From contig JAGYOR010000003.1 in the NCBI GenBank assembly GCA_018399535.1, positions 1 through 38,480 of the forward strand: a DNA stretch of 38,480 nt. The letters are read 5' to 3'. The notes under the pieces were generated by a model. The model saw nothing but the letters and a program-made list of their open reading frames with translations, was not told where the DNA came from and ran no database searches. Positions 1 through 9,100 of this stretch are shown piece after piece (position 1 is the stretch's first letter; each line of letters begins with the position of its first letter). A program made the translations under genes and the position numbers. Origin of the DNA: Deltaproteobacteria bacterium (lineage in GTDB: Bacteria; Desulfobacterota; Syntrophia; Syntrophales; UBA2210).

Positions 1-35
1 AACACCCGGTTCAATTCAACCGAATCAAAAACGCC

Positions 36-540
36 CGAAATACGCGATTGGTTCGGCCTGTTGATGGTACAGACAGTTCAACGCCCCGTTGATTCAGCAC
101 GCTGTGTGCTGTCCGATGCACATTCAGACCGAACCATTGAGGTTGCTGTATGGTTAGAACAGACTGAACCACCCATGAACCGTTCCACCGCGAAAGAGGA
201 ACTTTTACTGTCCGGCTCATTCTTGCCCGGTCTATCCTTCGACAGAGCTCAGGATGACCGGGTTAAATAAGGTTCTCAGGATAACCGGGTTAAATAAGGG
301 GCTCAGAATGACCGGGTTAAATAAGGTTCTCAGGATGACCGGGTTAAATAAGGGGCTCAGAATGATCGGTTGTCGGCCACCCCGTTCGGCCTCGTGTGCC
401 CCTTCAGGGGGTGGAGCTCCGTCGAAGGCCGGGTGTCTCCACCATCTCTGTTATATCTATATCCTTCGACTTTTCATACAGTGACGTTGCATATTGATGA
501 TTCGATAACGTGCTCCACAGAAAATCAATCGCGGATTTTG
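36..540. repeat. Dispersed non-coding repeat element, copy 1 (MITE-like)
   Basis: About 505 bp of non-coding DNA that is homologous, in inverted orientation, to 16139-16499. Matching blocks are 36-87 (about 32 of 52 bases, ungapped), 87-123 (30 of 37), 209-265 (roughly 85%), 365-420 (roughly 80%, with small gaps) and 523-542 (18 of 20). The ends are inverted copies of each other: bases 36-50 against the reverse complement of 526-540 match at 13 of 15 positions, around the core CGCGATTG. This copy is longer than copy 2, partly because of the tandem array at 248-371. No transposase or convincing ORF is present and I see no clear target duplication. It lies upstream of xth. Whether it is mobile, a transcribed RNA or a relic is unknown. 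Confidence 0.7.
248..371. repeat. 27-bp tandem repeat array, four units plus a partial fifth
   Basis: Units start at 248, 275, 302, 329 and 356, and the last is partial (16 bases). Each begins CTCAGG or CTCAGA, continues with ATGACCGGGTTAAATAAGG and ends alternately in TT or GG, so the real period may be 54 bp made of two variants. The unit duplicates a segment that occurs once in the second copy of the surrounding element, so the expansion happened inside this copy. The 27-bp period keeps one frame open, giving a 9-residue repeat, but no ribosome binding site supports translation. Confidence 0.85.
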
Positions 541-667
541 GGAAGATGGGCCGGCCGGTGGCGATTAAAACATGACCGATATTGTTTTTACGGTATTCCT
601 GTTCTGTCCGCGGGAAAAGTATGTTATACAGTGACGCATACCGGCATGAGCCGGACGGAGCGTAAGC
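541..667. other. Intergenic leader of xth
   Basis: Non-coding stretch between the repeat element and xth. It contains TTATAC at 624-629, which could be a -10 box, but no good -35 lies at the right distance. A GGAG at 656-659 serves the GTG start of xth. Nothing else is recognised. Confidence 0.4.
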
Positions 668-1453
668 GTGCAGTCTTTTACGGCGGCGACTTTCAACGTG
701 AATTCCATTCGATCGCGCCTTCATGTCGTTATTCCCTGGCTTGAGCGTAACCGTCCGCGGTTTCTCTGCCTCCAGGAAACGAAGGCGGCTGACGCCGCCT
801 TTCCCGCCGGGGCCTTTGAAGAGATCGACTATCACGTGGCATTCAGCGGGACGGGGCGGTACAACGGCGTGGCCGTGGCCTCGACCGAACGGCCGCTGAA
901 AGTCGAGGCAGGATTCGACGACGAGGGACCACCCGATGAAGACCGGTTGCTGAGGGTCGATTTCGACGACGTGACGGTTCTGAATCTCTATGTTCCTCAG
1001 GGGCGGGATCGGGACCACGAACAATTCCGCTACAAGCTGCGCTGGTTTGAGCGCCTGAGGGAGTACCTCGAACGTCACGCGTCACCGGAACAGTCCCTCA
1101 TATGCTGCGGCGACCTGAACGTGGCCCGCGAAGAAATCGACGTTCACAATCCGAAACGGCTGCGCGGCCACGTTGATTTCACCCCCGAGGTCTGGGAAGG
1201 ATTCGACCGGCTGATCGACTGGGGGCTGACGGATGTTTTTAGACGACACAATCCCGACGCGCGGGAGGAGTACACGTTTTTCGATTACCGGGTACCCCGC
1301 GCGCTTGACCGAAAGCTGGGCTGGCGCATCGATCATGTCCTGGCCACCCCTCCTCTGGCCGCCCGTTCGACGGGCTGTTACATCGACCTCGATCCCCGAA
1401 GAATGGAAAAACCATCTGATCACACGATACTCGTCGCGCAATTCGGTGCATAA
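668..1453 (+). CDS. xth: Exodeoxyribonuclease III
   Basis: AP endonuclease and 3'-5' exonuclease of base excision repair, acting on abasic sites and blocked 3' ends in the cytoplasm. The 261-residue protein has the full exonuclease III fold signature: NVNSIRSR at residues 10-17, LCLQETKA with the metal-binding Glu37, YVPQGRD, CGDLNVAREEIDVHN with the catalytic Asp/Asn pair, RIDHVLAT and the C-terminal SDHT with the catalytic His. Length is normal for the family. It starts with GTG; GGAG lies 8 bases upstream and no better start is seen. The next gene follows after 38 bases on the same strand. Assignment is firm. Confidence 0.96.
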   Translation: MQSFTAATFNVNSIRSRLHVVIPWLERNRPRFLCLQETKAADAAFPAGAFEEIDYHVAFSGTGRYNGVAVASTERPLKVEAGFDDEGPPDEDRLLRVDFDDVTVLNLYVPQGRDRDHEQFRYKLRWFERLREYLERHASPEQSLICCGDLNVAREEIDVHNPKRLRGHVDFTPEVWEGFDRLIDWGLTDVFRRHNPDAREEYTFFDYRVPRALDRKLGWRIDHVLATPPLAARSTGCYIDLDPRRMEKPSDHTILVAQFGA

Positions 1454-1491
1454 TAACCGGGCCGGATCATCGTCGCGCTCAAGGAGTCGGT

Positions 1492-1920
1492 ATGGCGGGA
1501 GTGTATGACAAGCCGGGTTCACGGTATGACACGAACCGGAGAGTGAAGATGGTTCTCGTCAGGCACGGCGTGAACCTGGCGATGTTGAAGTGGTCGAGTT
1601 CGTCGACGACGACCTATTTCTACGGTGTTCTCAAAAAGGAGCCCGACGACGACTTCTCGCTGTCATCACTGGATGCATTGATCAAGGACTTGGTACACAT
1701 GGCCCATGCTCCACGCATCAAATTCAACCTGGAAAACTGGGACATCAGCTCGGAGACGGGGTCGTGGGTCATTACGAAGAAAAGGCCGGTCAAGACGGCG
1801 GCTCCCGCGGCCGATAAACCCCGGACCGTGGTCATCCGAACCAACGAAAAACCGGAAGACGTCCTGCGCGACATGGAAAAAGAAAAGCGGTCCGGCGACC
1901 GCCGGAGGGGCAAGACGTAA
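1492..1920 (+). CDS. Uncharacterised 142-residue protein
   Basis: Not recognised. It has a good ribosome binding site (AAGGAG about 6 bases before the ATG) and sits 38 bases after xth on the same strand, so it is probably co-transcribed with it. Residues 1-100 look like a small mixed alpha/beta domain with a run of Ser/Thr around 36-41 (SSSSTTTY) and a segment that could form an amphipathic helix (SSLDALIKDLVHMAH). The tail (about 100-142) is rich in Lys, Arg, Pro and Ala and ends in KRSGDRRRGKT, suggesting nucleic-acid binding or a disordered region. There is no signal peptide or membrane segment. It converges on the diadenylate cyclase gene with a 37-base gap. No function is proposed. Confidence 0.75.
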   Translation: MAGVYDKPGSRYDTNRRVKMVLVRHGVNLAMLKWSSSSTTTYFYGVLKKEPDDDFSLSSLDALIKDLVHMAHAPRIKFNLENWDISSETGSWVITKKRPVKTAAPAADKPRTVVIRTNEKPEDVLRDMEKEKRSGDRRRGKT

Positions 1921-1957
1921 ACATTATTGTTCGCCCGGCACCGGTCGCGGCGCGACT

Positions 1958-3454
1958 TCACTCCATGTTCTCGCCCGCCGCGGCGGGGGCTTCCTCCGGG
2001 GTGTTCTTCACGGGGGGTGCTTTCCGCGCTACCTTGACGATAACGGTTATCGGCGGAGGACGCCTGTCGACGAAAAACAGGCCGGCCTGCTGAACGACGC
2101 CCGGCGACAGCCGGGTTGTCTCGGTAATGGCGTCGAGCGCCACCGGTTCGGTGACGATGCGCAGGTCGTCGTCGCTTTGCCGTGTCGCCAGCATCTTGAC
2201 CTTTTCAGGCGATACCTCGATGCCCTCCAGCACCAGGTCCTCCCGCAACGTTCCTGTCGTCTGCACCCGCACGGACACGTCCCGGGGGACCAGCTCGTGG
2301 GCCGTCAGCGTGAGTATTGCCGGCTGGATGTCCACCACGGTCAGGTTCGAGGGGTGTTCAACGCTTCCGGACGTCAGGGGGATTTCCTGGTTGCCCTCGC
2401 GAATGTCGGACATGTCCACGATTACCCGCAGGGTATTCCTGTCGAAAAGATCGAAGGCCTGTTTCGGTCCCATCAGGGAGACGGTGGCTTCCCGCGGGTC
2501 CTGGCTTTCGATGATCCAGTTAACCGGAAGGTTCCGGTAGGAAACGGGAATGGTGAAGTCCCGGCGGATGCTTTCCGTCTGGAACCCGAAGGCAAGCCAG
2601 AGAACAGCCGCCAGCCCAAGGGCGATTCCCTTTTCCCAGGGATTCGCGGTTACCCGCAGTCGCCTGCCCTTTTCTGCCCGCTCGGGAGACTGCAGCCGGT
2701 AGAACGCGTCGATCTCGCCCTCGATATCCTCCGTGTTTACCAGGGTACGTATGGCGCCGTTCATCGCGACCGAGACAGTGCCCCGTTCTTCCGACACGAC
2801 AATGCACAGGGCGTCGGCAAGCTCCGACAAGCCGAGGGCGGCTGTGTGGCGGAGGCCGAGACCCGCCACCTTCACGCTGTTTCTGGACAGGGGGAGATGG
2901 CAGCTGAATAACTTGGCCCGTCCATTGTCGATAACGACGGCGCCGTCGTGACCCGGTGAATTCGTGTCGAAAAGGCTTTCGATAAGCGCCGTGCTCACTT
3001 CGCCGTCGAGGGCGACGCCTCCCTCGAGGTGGCGGTCGAGGTGATCGCGTCCCTTGATAATGATCAGCGCTCCCCGCCGTTTCCGCGCCAGTCTCATGAT
3101 AGCCGTCACGAGGGGTTCCGTGGGCGAGGCGACGGAGGCGCGTTCGCGGCTGCGCGGTCTCCAGATGGCCAGTCGTTCGAAAAAGCGACGAAGGTCTTCC
3201 TGAAAAATGATCAGCAAGGCGATCAGGAAAACGGCGAAAAACCCCCGCAGAACATACTCGGTGAGGTACATGTGAAAAAAGCGGGCCGCCGTATATATTA
3301 TGCTGAGAATAATAATGCCGAAAAAGACAAAGCGTGATGCCGTTTTCTTCATCCAGGTGAGGATCACGTAAATCAGCAACGTGATGACGCCGATATCGAG
3401 AATATCGGAAATTCGAATATTATTTACAAGATGGAGGAGATATTCTTTCATCAT
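1958..3454 (-). CDS. cdaA: Diadenylate cyclase fused to YbbR domains
   Basis: Makes c-di-AMP from two ATP. Of 498 residues, the N-terminus has three membrane helices (about 15-35, 42-58, 68-85), followed by a DAC domain (about 88-245) with the catalytic DGA at 170-172 and the second motif as RHT at 202-204, where RHR is more usual. A fourth membrane helix (276-291) then leads to YbbR-type repeats (about 298-480) and a Pro/Ala/Glu-rich tail. This topology puts the cyclase in the cytoplasm and YbbR outside. In Firmicutes the cyclase (CdaA) and its YbbR regulator (CdaR) are usually separate neighbouring genes, so this is a natural fusion. The start is the ATG at 3454; a second ATG follows directly at 3451, and both have an AGAGAG-type site upstream. 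A longer in-frame start at 3565 would add a non-membrane extension and is unlikely. The gene is divergent from a DHH phosphoesterase. Confidence 0.93.
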   Translation of the reverse strand: MMKEYLLHLVNNIRISDILDIGVITLLIYVILTWMKKTASRFVFFGIIILSIIYTAARFFHMYLTEYVLRGFFAVFLIALLIIFQEDLRRFFERLAIWRPRSRERASVASPTEPLVTAIMRLARKRRGALIIIKGRDHLDRHLEGGVALDGEVSTALIESLFDTNSPGHDGAVVIDNGRAKLFSCHLPLSRNSVKVAGLGLRHTAALGLSELADALCIVVSEERGTVSVAMNGAIRTLVNTEDIEGEIDAFYRLQSPERAEKGRRLRVTANPWEKGIALGLAAVLWLAFGFQTESIRRDFTIPVSYRNLPVNWIIESQDPREATVSLMGPKQAFDLFDRNTLRVIVDMSDIREGNQEIPLTSGSVEHPSNLTVVDIQPAILTLTAHELVPRDVSVRVQTTGTLREDLVLEGIEVSPEKVKMLATRQSDDDLRIVTEPVALDAITETTRLSPGVVQQAGLFFVDRRPPPITVIVKVARKAPPVKNTPEEAPAAAGENME

Positions 3455-3478
3455 TGACTCTCTTTTTCGCTTAGAGAT

Positions 3479-3509
3479 ATAGTATGCATTAGAGTCATTA
3501 TGTTGACAA
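3479..3509 (-). promoter_or_regulatory. Possible sigma70 promoter of the diadenylate cyclase
   Basis: On the minus strand TTGTCA (3509-3504) is followed after 19 bases by TACTAT (3484-3479). The expected transcript start lies some 18 bases before the ATG at 3454. The spacing is long and the boxes imperfect. Confidence 0.35.
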
Positions 3510-3616
3510 ATAAAAAAAGAGTGAACCGGTGTGATATTTGCACACAAAGCATGTTCGCCTCCCACCGGGCCTCCGAGAGGGCCGTCGATACGTTCGATTC
3601 AGGGAATACTACCCGG

Positions 3617-3648
3617 CGGTGCGGGTTCGGGGACGCGAGCCCGTACCG
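3617..3648 (+). promoter_or_regulatory. Strong hairpin in the leader of the DHH phosphoesterase gene
   Basis: Bases 3617-3629 pair with 3636-3648 over 13 positions, two of them G-U, around a 6-base loop. It lies in the 343-base gap between the divergent cyclase and phosphoesterase genes, about 150 bases before the phosphoesterase start. Just downstream, GGGAAACGCC, a CCCGC motif and an ACAGG/CCTGT pair suggest further folding of about 100 bases. The sequence words recall a cobalamin riboswitch but its core is not matched. The rest of the gap shows no gene. Confidence 0.4.
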
Positions 3649-3797
3649 GACAAGGGAAACGCCTCACAGGGCGCCCGCGCCCGTCACCTGTATGCTCCAG
3701 CACTTTATACGACCACGGTAGTCCGCGGAATCGGCGTGTGAGCGGGTGAGAAAACAAATAGGGGACATCGGCATCAGCAGATAAAGGAATCAAATCC

Positions 3798-4856
3798 ATG
3801 AACTCAAATCAGGATATCGTGGAACATCCCGCCCGGACGCTGCTTGATCTCGCGTCGGGCAAACGTTCGATTCTCATCGTGTGTCACAACAATCCCGATC
3901 CCGATGCCATGGCCGCGGCCCAGGCCCTGAAGGTTATTTTTTTTGCACAGAAACCCAAGCGGAAAGTCGTCATCGTGTACGGCGGCATCGTGGGCAGGGC
4001 CGAGAACCGGCAGATGCTGCGCCGCCTGAAAATCGAGATGACAAGCATAAAAGACATTTCCTTCAGGGATTTTTCACTGGTCTGCCTGATCGACAGTCAG
4101 CCGCGTACAGGCAACAATGATATTCCTCGAGCCGTTTATCCCCAGGTAGTCATTGATCATCATCCGCTCACTGCGGCGACGAAGAAATGCGACTTTTACG
4201 ATGTACGGCCCGGTTACGGCAGTTCCTCGACCATCCTGACGGAATACCTGCGGGAACTTGAAATTCCCGTGGACAGAAGGCTGGCGACGGCTCTTTTCTA
4301 CGGAATGAAAACAGACACCGGCGGTTTTTCCCGTTCCGTTACAAAAGCCGACCTCGAGACATTCAACTTTCTTGCTCCCCGCGTGGCGCCCCGCACGCTG
4401 GCGGCGATTGAAAATCCTCCCGTTCCCAAGAGTTATTATCTCAAGTATGTCGAAGCGATCGAAAGCTGCGTGGTGTACCAGAACGTTATCGTGACGGACC
4501 TGGGCAAGATCGGCAACCCCGATATTCCCGCCGAGATGGCCGACTTTCTCCTTCGCATGGAGGCTATCCGGTGGGTGCTGGCCATGGGCGAGTACCGGGA
4601 CGAGCTGATCCTGTCTGTCCGCACGTCCCGGCGGGGCTGGTGGGCCGGCAAGATCGCCCTGCGTATATTGCGCGGGCTGGGGACGGGCGGCGGTCACGAG
4701 CGGGCCGCGGGGGGCAAGGTGGCGCTCGCCGGTATGTCGCCGGAAGAACGGAAAGTAGTCCGGGAGCGAGTGGCGGAACGTCTGTTGAAAGTAGTCGGCG
4801 TGGGAGACGTGACCGGAAAACCGCTCTTCGCGTCCCGTAATCAGGAGCAGTCCTAA
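3798..4856 (+). CDS. DHH/DHHA1 phosphoesterase (NrnA-like; nanoRNA, pAp or c-di-AMP/pApA hydrolase)
   Basis: Manganese-dependent phosphoesterase of 352 residues. The DHH domain shows CHNNPDPDAMA (29-39), the metal-binding Asp99 in IDSQ, DHHP (120-123) and Asp172 in KTDTGG. The C-terminal DHHA1 domain has GGGHERAAGG (297-306). Family members hydrolyse nanoRNA, pAp, or c-di-AMP and its product pApA. There is no membrane part, so it resembles NrnA or DhhP rather than GdpP. Divergent placement next to a diadenylate cyclase makes c-di-AMP or pApA the most likely substrate here; this is inference from context. AAAGGA lies before the ATG with normal spacing. A GT4 gene follows after 25 bases, suggesting one operon with the glycogen genes. 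Confidence 0.88.
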   Translation: MNSNQDIVEHPARTLLDLASGKRSILIVCHNNPDPDAMAAAQALKVIFFAQKPKRKVVIVYGGIVGRAENRQMLRRLKIEMTSIKDISFRDFSLVCLIDSQPRTGNNDIPRAVYPQVVIDHHPLTAATKKCDFYDVRPGYGSSSTILTEYLRELEIPVDRRLATALFYGMKTDTGGFSRSVTKADLETFNFLAPRVAPRTLAAIENPPVPKSYYLKYVEAIESCVVYQNVIVTDLGKIGNPDIPAEMADFLLRMEAIRWVLAMGEYRDELILSVRTSRRGWWAGKIALRILRGLGTGGGHERAAGGKVALAGMSPEERKVVRERVAERLLKVVGVGDVTGKPLFASRNQEQS

Positions 4857-4881
4857 CGGGGAACGAACACAGGGGGGTGCC

Positions 4882-6138
4882 ATGAAAATATTGATGTTCG
4901 GATGGGAATTTCCTCCATCCGTAAGCGGCGGCCTGGGAACGGCATGCCGCGGGCTGGCGGAAGGGCTTCTGGCGAACGGAGCGGAGGTCGTTTTCGTGGC
5001 GCCCGGCGCGGAGGGAGTCACGTCCCTGCCGAACCTCAGGTTCATCGACGGATTGTCGGCACCTCTCGCCGAAGATTCCGAGGCAACACCCGCAATACTG
5101 GAACGTCCCGCAGGTGTGTTGCTTGCTCCCTACATGACGGCGGGCGATTACCGGGAACAGCTGTCGGAACGTGACGGGGACCGGTACGGCGGCGACATGT
5201 ACGACGAAGTGGCCCGGTACGCCCGGTGCGCCCGGGCCGTTGCCCGGGCAGAATGTTTCGACGTCATCGCCGTCCACGACTGGATGACGATCCCCGCCGG
5301 CATGGCTGCCCGCGAGGAAACGGAACGACCCTTGATCGTGCACATACACTCCCTCGAGTCGGACAGGAGCCCATTGCGGATCAACGAATACATTTACGGG
5401 GTGGAACGTTTCGGCATGCTCGAGGCGGATCAGGTTATCGCCGTCAGTAACTACACGAAACAGAAAATAATCGATCAGTACGGCATACCGGGCGGGCGCA
5501 TCACGGTCGTTCACAACGCGGCGCTCCCCCTGCCGCCCGCGCCGCGGAAGAATGTGAAAGAGCCTGCACGGGGGAAAACTGTTCTTTTCCTCGGCAGAAT
5601 AACCTTTCAGAAGGGGCCCGGGTATTTCTTCGAGGCGGCACTCCTTGTTGCGGCGGAAGATCCGTCGGTGCGTTTCCTGATTGTCGGAACGGGCGACATG
5701 ATCGGCATGATGAAGCAACGTGCGGCGGCGGAAGGCATCGCCGACCGGTGTATGTTCACGGGATTTCTGGAAGGAGGGGACGTGACGGAATCTTTTGCCC
5801 GGAGCGATCTTTACGTCATGCCAAGCGATTCGGAGCCCTTCGGAATCACCGCGCTCGAAGCCATCAGCCAGGGCGTTCCCGTTATCCTTTCGGTGCATTC
5901 GGGGGTTGCTGAAGTGCTGCAAAGCTGTCCCGTCGTTGATCCGGAGGATACGGAAGTCCTGGCGCGGGAAATACTGGACATTCTGGGCGACGACGATCGG
6001 CGCCGGAAGATCGTTCGGGACGGCCTCGAGGATATGAAGGAGTTGACCTGGCGCCGTCAGGCGGCGGCGGTGCACGCGTGCTACCGCTCCGCGGCGGACC
6101 GGGCGGGCGAAACGTCCCTTCCCCGGGACGGCGGGTAA
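4882..6138 (+). CDS. Glycosyltransferase family 4 (GT-B fold)
   Basis: 418-residue GT-B glycosyltransferase. The N-terminal part has MKILMFGWEFPPSVSGGLG, the glycine-rich acceptor loop typical of glycogen-synthase-like and GT4 enzymes, and VHDWMTIPAG. The C-terminal part has FLGRITFQKGPGYF (nucleotide-sugar loop) and the retaining EX7E-type motif EPFGITALE. There is no signal peptide. The start has GGGGGTG upstream. It lies 25 bases after the phosphoesterase and 45 before the synthase-phosphorylase fusion, so a role in alpha-glucan or maltooligosaccharide synthesis is likely but the exact donor and acceptor cannot be read from sequence. It is not a canonical GlgA; GT4-type glucan synthases such as GlgM are an alternative. 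Confidence 0.85.
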   Translation: MKILMFGWEFPPSVSGGLGTACRGLAEGLLANGAEVVFVAPGAEGVTSLPNLRFIDGLSAPLAEDSEATPAILERPAGVLLAPYMTAGDYREQLSERDGDRYGGDMYDEVARYARCARAVARAECFDVIAVHDWMTIPAGMAAREETERPLIVHIHSLESDRSPLRINEYIYGVERFGMLEADQVIAVSNYTKQKIIDQYGIPGGRITVVHNAALPLPPAPRKNVKEPARGKTVLFLGRITFQKGPGYFFEAALLVAAEDPSVRFLIVGTGDMIGMMKQRAAAEGIADRCMFTGFLEGGDVTESFARSDLYVMPSDSEPFGITALEAISQGVPVILSVHSGVAEVLQSCPVVDPEDTEVLAREILDILGDDDRRRKIVRDGLEDMKELTWRRQAAAVHACYRSAADRAGETSLPRDGG

Positions 6139-6183
6139 AGCGGGAAACGGCACGAAGGAAGAGAACGAGGTGTGCGAAGTACG

Positions 6184-9100
6184 ATGAACAAAACGATTGG
6201 TATATCGGCTGATTGCCTTTTTGAATTGAGCTGGGAAACCTGCAACAAGGTGGGCGGCATTCACAGGGTTCTCAGGGGGAAGGCCGCCCGTGCCGTCGAG
6301 CGGTTTGGAGACGGCTATTTTCTTATCGGTCCCGACCTGGGGAATAATCCGGATTTCGAAGAGACCGACGAAGAACTCTGGGACGACATCAGGTTCGACG
6401 CGGGCGCGAGAAACCTGTCCTGCCGGTGTGGTCGCTGGCGGGACGCTCCCGGTGGGCCCCGGACCATCCTGGTGAGCCACAACGGGAAGTACGACGCGGA
6501 CAGGTTGCTCTTCGGGCTCTGGCAGAACTACGGCGTCGATTCCATGGCGGGAGGTCCGGACTACATTGAACAGGTATTGTTCGCCACGGCGGCGGCCGAA
6601 ATCGTTGAAATTGTTTACGAACGGCTGCTGCGGCATCACGAGGTGTTCGTAGCCCATTTTCACGACTGGACAACAGCGGCGGGACTTCTCTATCTTAACC
6701 GGAATATTCCCGAAATCGCGACGGTTTTCACAGCTCACGCCACGGTGCTGGGCAGGGCGATCGCCGATGCGGGCGACGACCTGCCGGATGATCAGGGCGC
6801 CGCTTTTACCGCCGAGCTGGCGTCACGGCTGAACGTCAGCGCGCGGCATTCCATCGAGACGGCCGCCACGGCGCAGGCCGACTGCCTCTCCGCCGTGAGC
6901 GAGGTGACGGCGGAGGAAGTGACCCGCATCCTGGGACGCACTCCCCGTGTGATTCTTCCCAACGGCATTACCATTAATGATGTGCCTGAATGTTTCGACG
7001 AAGCGACCGGCGCCGACCCACGCCGCCTGGCGATGCTTGATTTCGCGTCGAAGTTCCTGCGTACGGAACTGCCTGCCGACAGGACCGATATTTTTTTTAC
7101 ATCGGGACAGTACGATTTCCGGGGCAAGGGGATCGACCTGTTTCTGGAATCGCTGAAGGGCGTGGGCGACGACCTGCGCAATGATCCGGCCGGCAGGAAG
7201 GTGGTCGCCTTCCTGGGCGTCCTCGGCGCTCACCGAGGGATTTCACATGAAACGTCGCGCATCCTTCGGGGAGAAGAGGGGGTCGTCTCCTCCGGCGTTG
7301 CCCGCATCTGTACTCACCAGCTTTCCGATCCCCAGCATGATCCCGTCTGGAAGGCGTGCAACGTCCTCAATCTTCTGAACGATGCCGGCGACGCGGTTCA
7401 CGTGATTTGCATGCCCGTCTATCTTGACGGGTACGACGGTATTGTGAATCTCACGTATGACGACGTACTCGCCGCCTGCGACCTGGGAGTGTTTCTCTCC
7501 CGGTACGAACCCTGGGGATATACGCCGCTGGACGGCGCGGCACGCTGTCTTCCGGTGGTGACCACGGATCGCGCCGGTTTCGGAGCCTGGGTGCGACGGC
7601 AGGAGGACATACCCGCCGGCGGTGTTTTCGTCCTTGATTTTCAGGGCAGGAGTCGGGAAAGCTGCGTCGCGGCGCTTAAGGAATGCTTTCTCCGCGTCCT
7701 GGACTGGACGCCCGAAGAGAAACGGCGTCAGCGGAGCAGGGCCCGGTTTGTCGCGGCACGGGCCGACTGGGCTGTTCTGTATGATCGTTACGGAGAAGCG
7801 TACAACGAGGCCGTCGCGACGGCGGATAAACGTCTGCACGGTCTCGATACCAGCGGCACGGGCCGCGAGGTCACTTACGCGGGCACCGATTCCCTGCAGC
7901 CGCGGTACCGGAATTTCAGCGTCGCCGTCCCCTTGCCTGAGCCGCTTGGTCGTCTCAGGGAGATCGCTTACGATCTTACCTGGACCTGGACCCCCGAAAT
8001 AGAAGAACTCTTCGCCCGGCTGGATCCCCGCCTGTGGGTCGATCTCGGCCGCAATCCCGTGGAACTGCTGGAGCGGGTCAGGGAAGACCGGCTGGTGGAA
8101 ATGGCGGAAAACGAGACCTACCTCCGGCTTTACCGGCGGGTGTTGACCCTGCTTGACGACATCGGCGCCGACAACGGATCATTTGGAGACGATGATGCAC
8201 TTATCACGGCGAAAACCCCCGTGGCCTATTTCTCGACGGAATACGGCATGCACGAGAGCCTGCCCATATATTCGGGCGGTCTCGGCGTTCTTTCGGGGGA
8301 CCACTTGAAGTCCTCGGCCAACCTTCATTTTCCTCTCGTCGGCGTGGGACTGCTGTACAAGAACGGCTATTTTTCACAGATGCTTGACGGCGAGGGCAAC
8401 CAGGCCGCACTCTACCCGGATAATGATTTTTCACGTATGCCTGTGAGCATCTGCGCCAACGGGAGCAAGCCCGATGAGGCGCTCAAGATTCATGTCGACC
8501 TGCCCGGGCGGAAACTATACGCCCAGGCCTGGCATGTTACCGTGGGAACGGTGACACTGTACCTGCTCGACACGGCCATTCCTGAAAACAACAGCCAGGA
8601 CATGGCCATTACGTCGCGTCTCTACGGCGCCGACCAGCGGCTTCGCATCGAGCAGGAAATCATGCTGGGCATCGGCGGCGTGCGGTTGCTGGAAAAGCTG
8701 GGAATACGGCCGGCCGTCTTTCATCTTAACGAGGGACACTCGGCCTTTCTGTTGCTCGAGCGCATCAGGGGCCTCATGGAAAAAAAGGGGCTGACCTTTC
8801 ACGAGGCACGGGAGGTTGTGCGGGCGAGTTCCATATTTACTACCCACAGTCCCGTCGAAGCGGCCAATGAACGGTTCGAAGAATCGCTCATGAAAAATTA
8901 TTTTTCCGAATACGCCGAGGAGCTGGGAATTTCCTGGGACACCTTCTGGCAGCTCGGCCGGGACGAACCGGGTCCAGGCAAACCCTTTTTCATGCCCGTA
9001 CTTGCTTTCAATCTGTGCTGCGCCTCCAACGCCGTGAGCGAACTTCACGGCCAGGTCGCGCGGAAGATGTGGAAAAAGGTGTGGTCGGGATTCGACGAGG

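Noticed and set aside
248-371. CRISPR array
   Set aside because: The 27-bp units abut directly with no unique spacers, and no cas gene is nearby.
254-484. Repeat protein encoded by the tandem array (units of MTGLNKVLR type)
   Set aside because: No ribosome binding site, the frame leaves the array into non-coding element sequence, and the second copy of the element has no equivalent.
36-540. Insertion sequence
   Set aside because: Inverted ends are present but there is no transposase remnant and no clear target-site duplication, so only a non-autonomous element is suggested.
3617-3760. Cobalamin riboswitch
   Set aside because: Some short words fit (GGTGC, GGGAA, CCCGC), but the conserved central GGTGnnAAnnCC-type segment is missing and the downstream gene has no link with B12.
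4564-6738. 724-codon open frame on the minus strand
   Set aside because: It lies opposite the phosphoesterase, GT4 and fusion genes; the composition is a shadow of GC-rich codons and shows no protein-family motifs.
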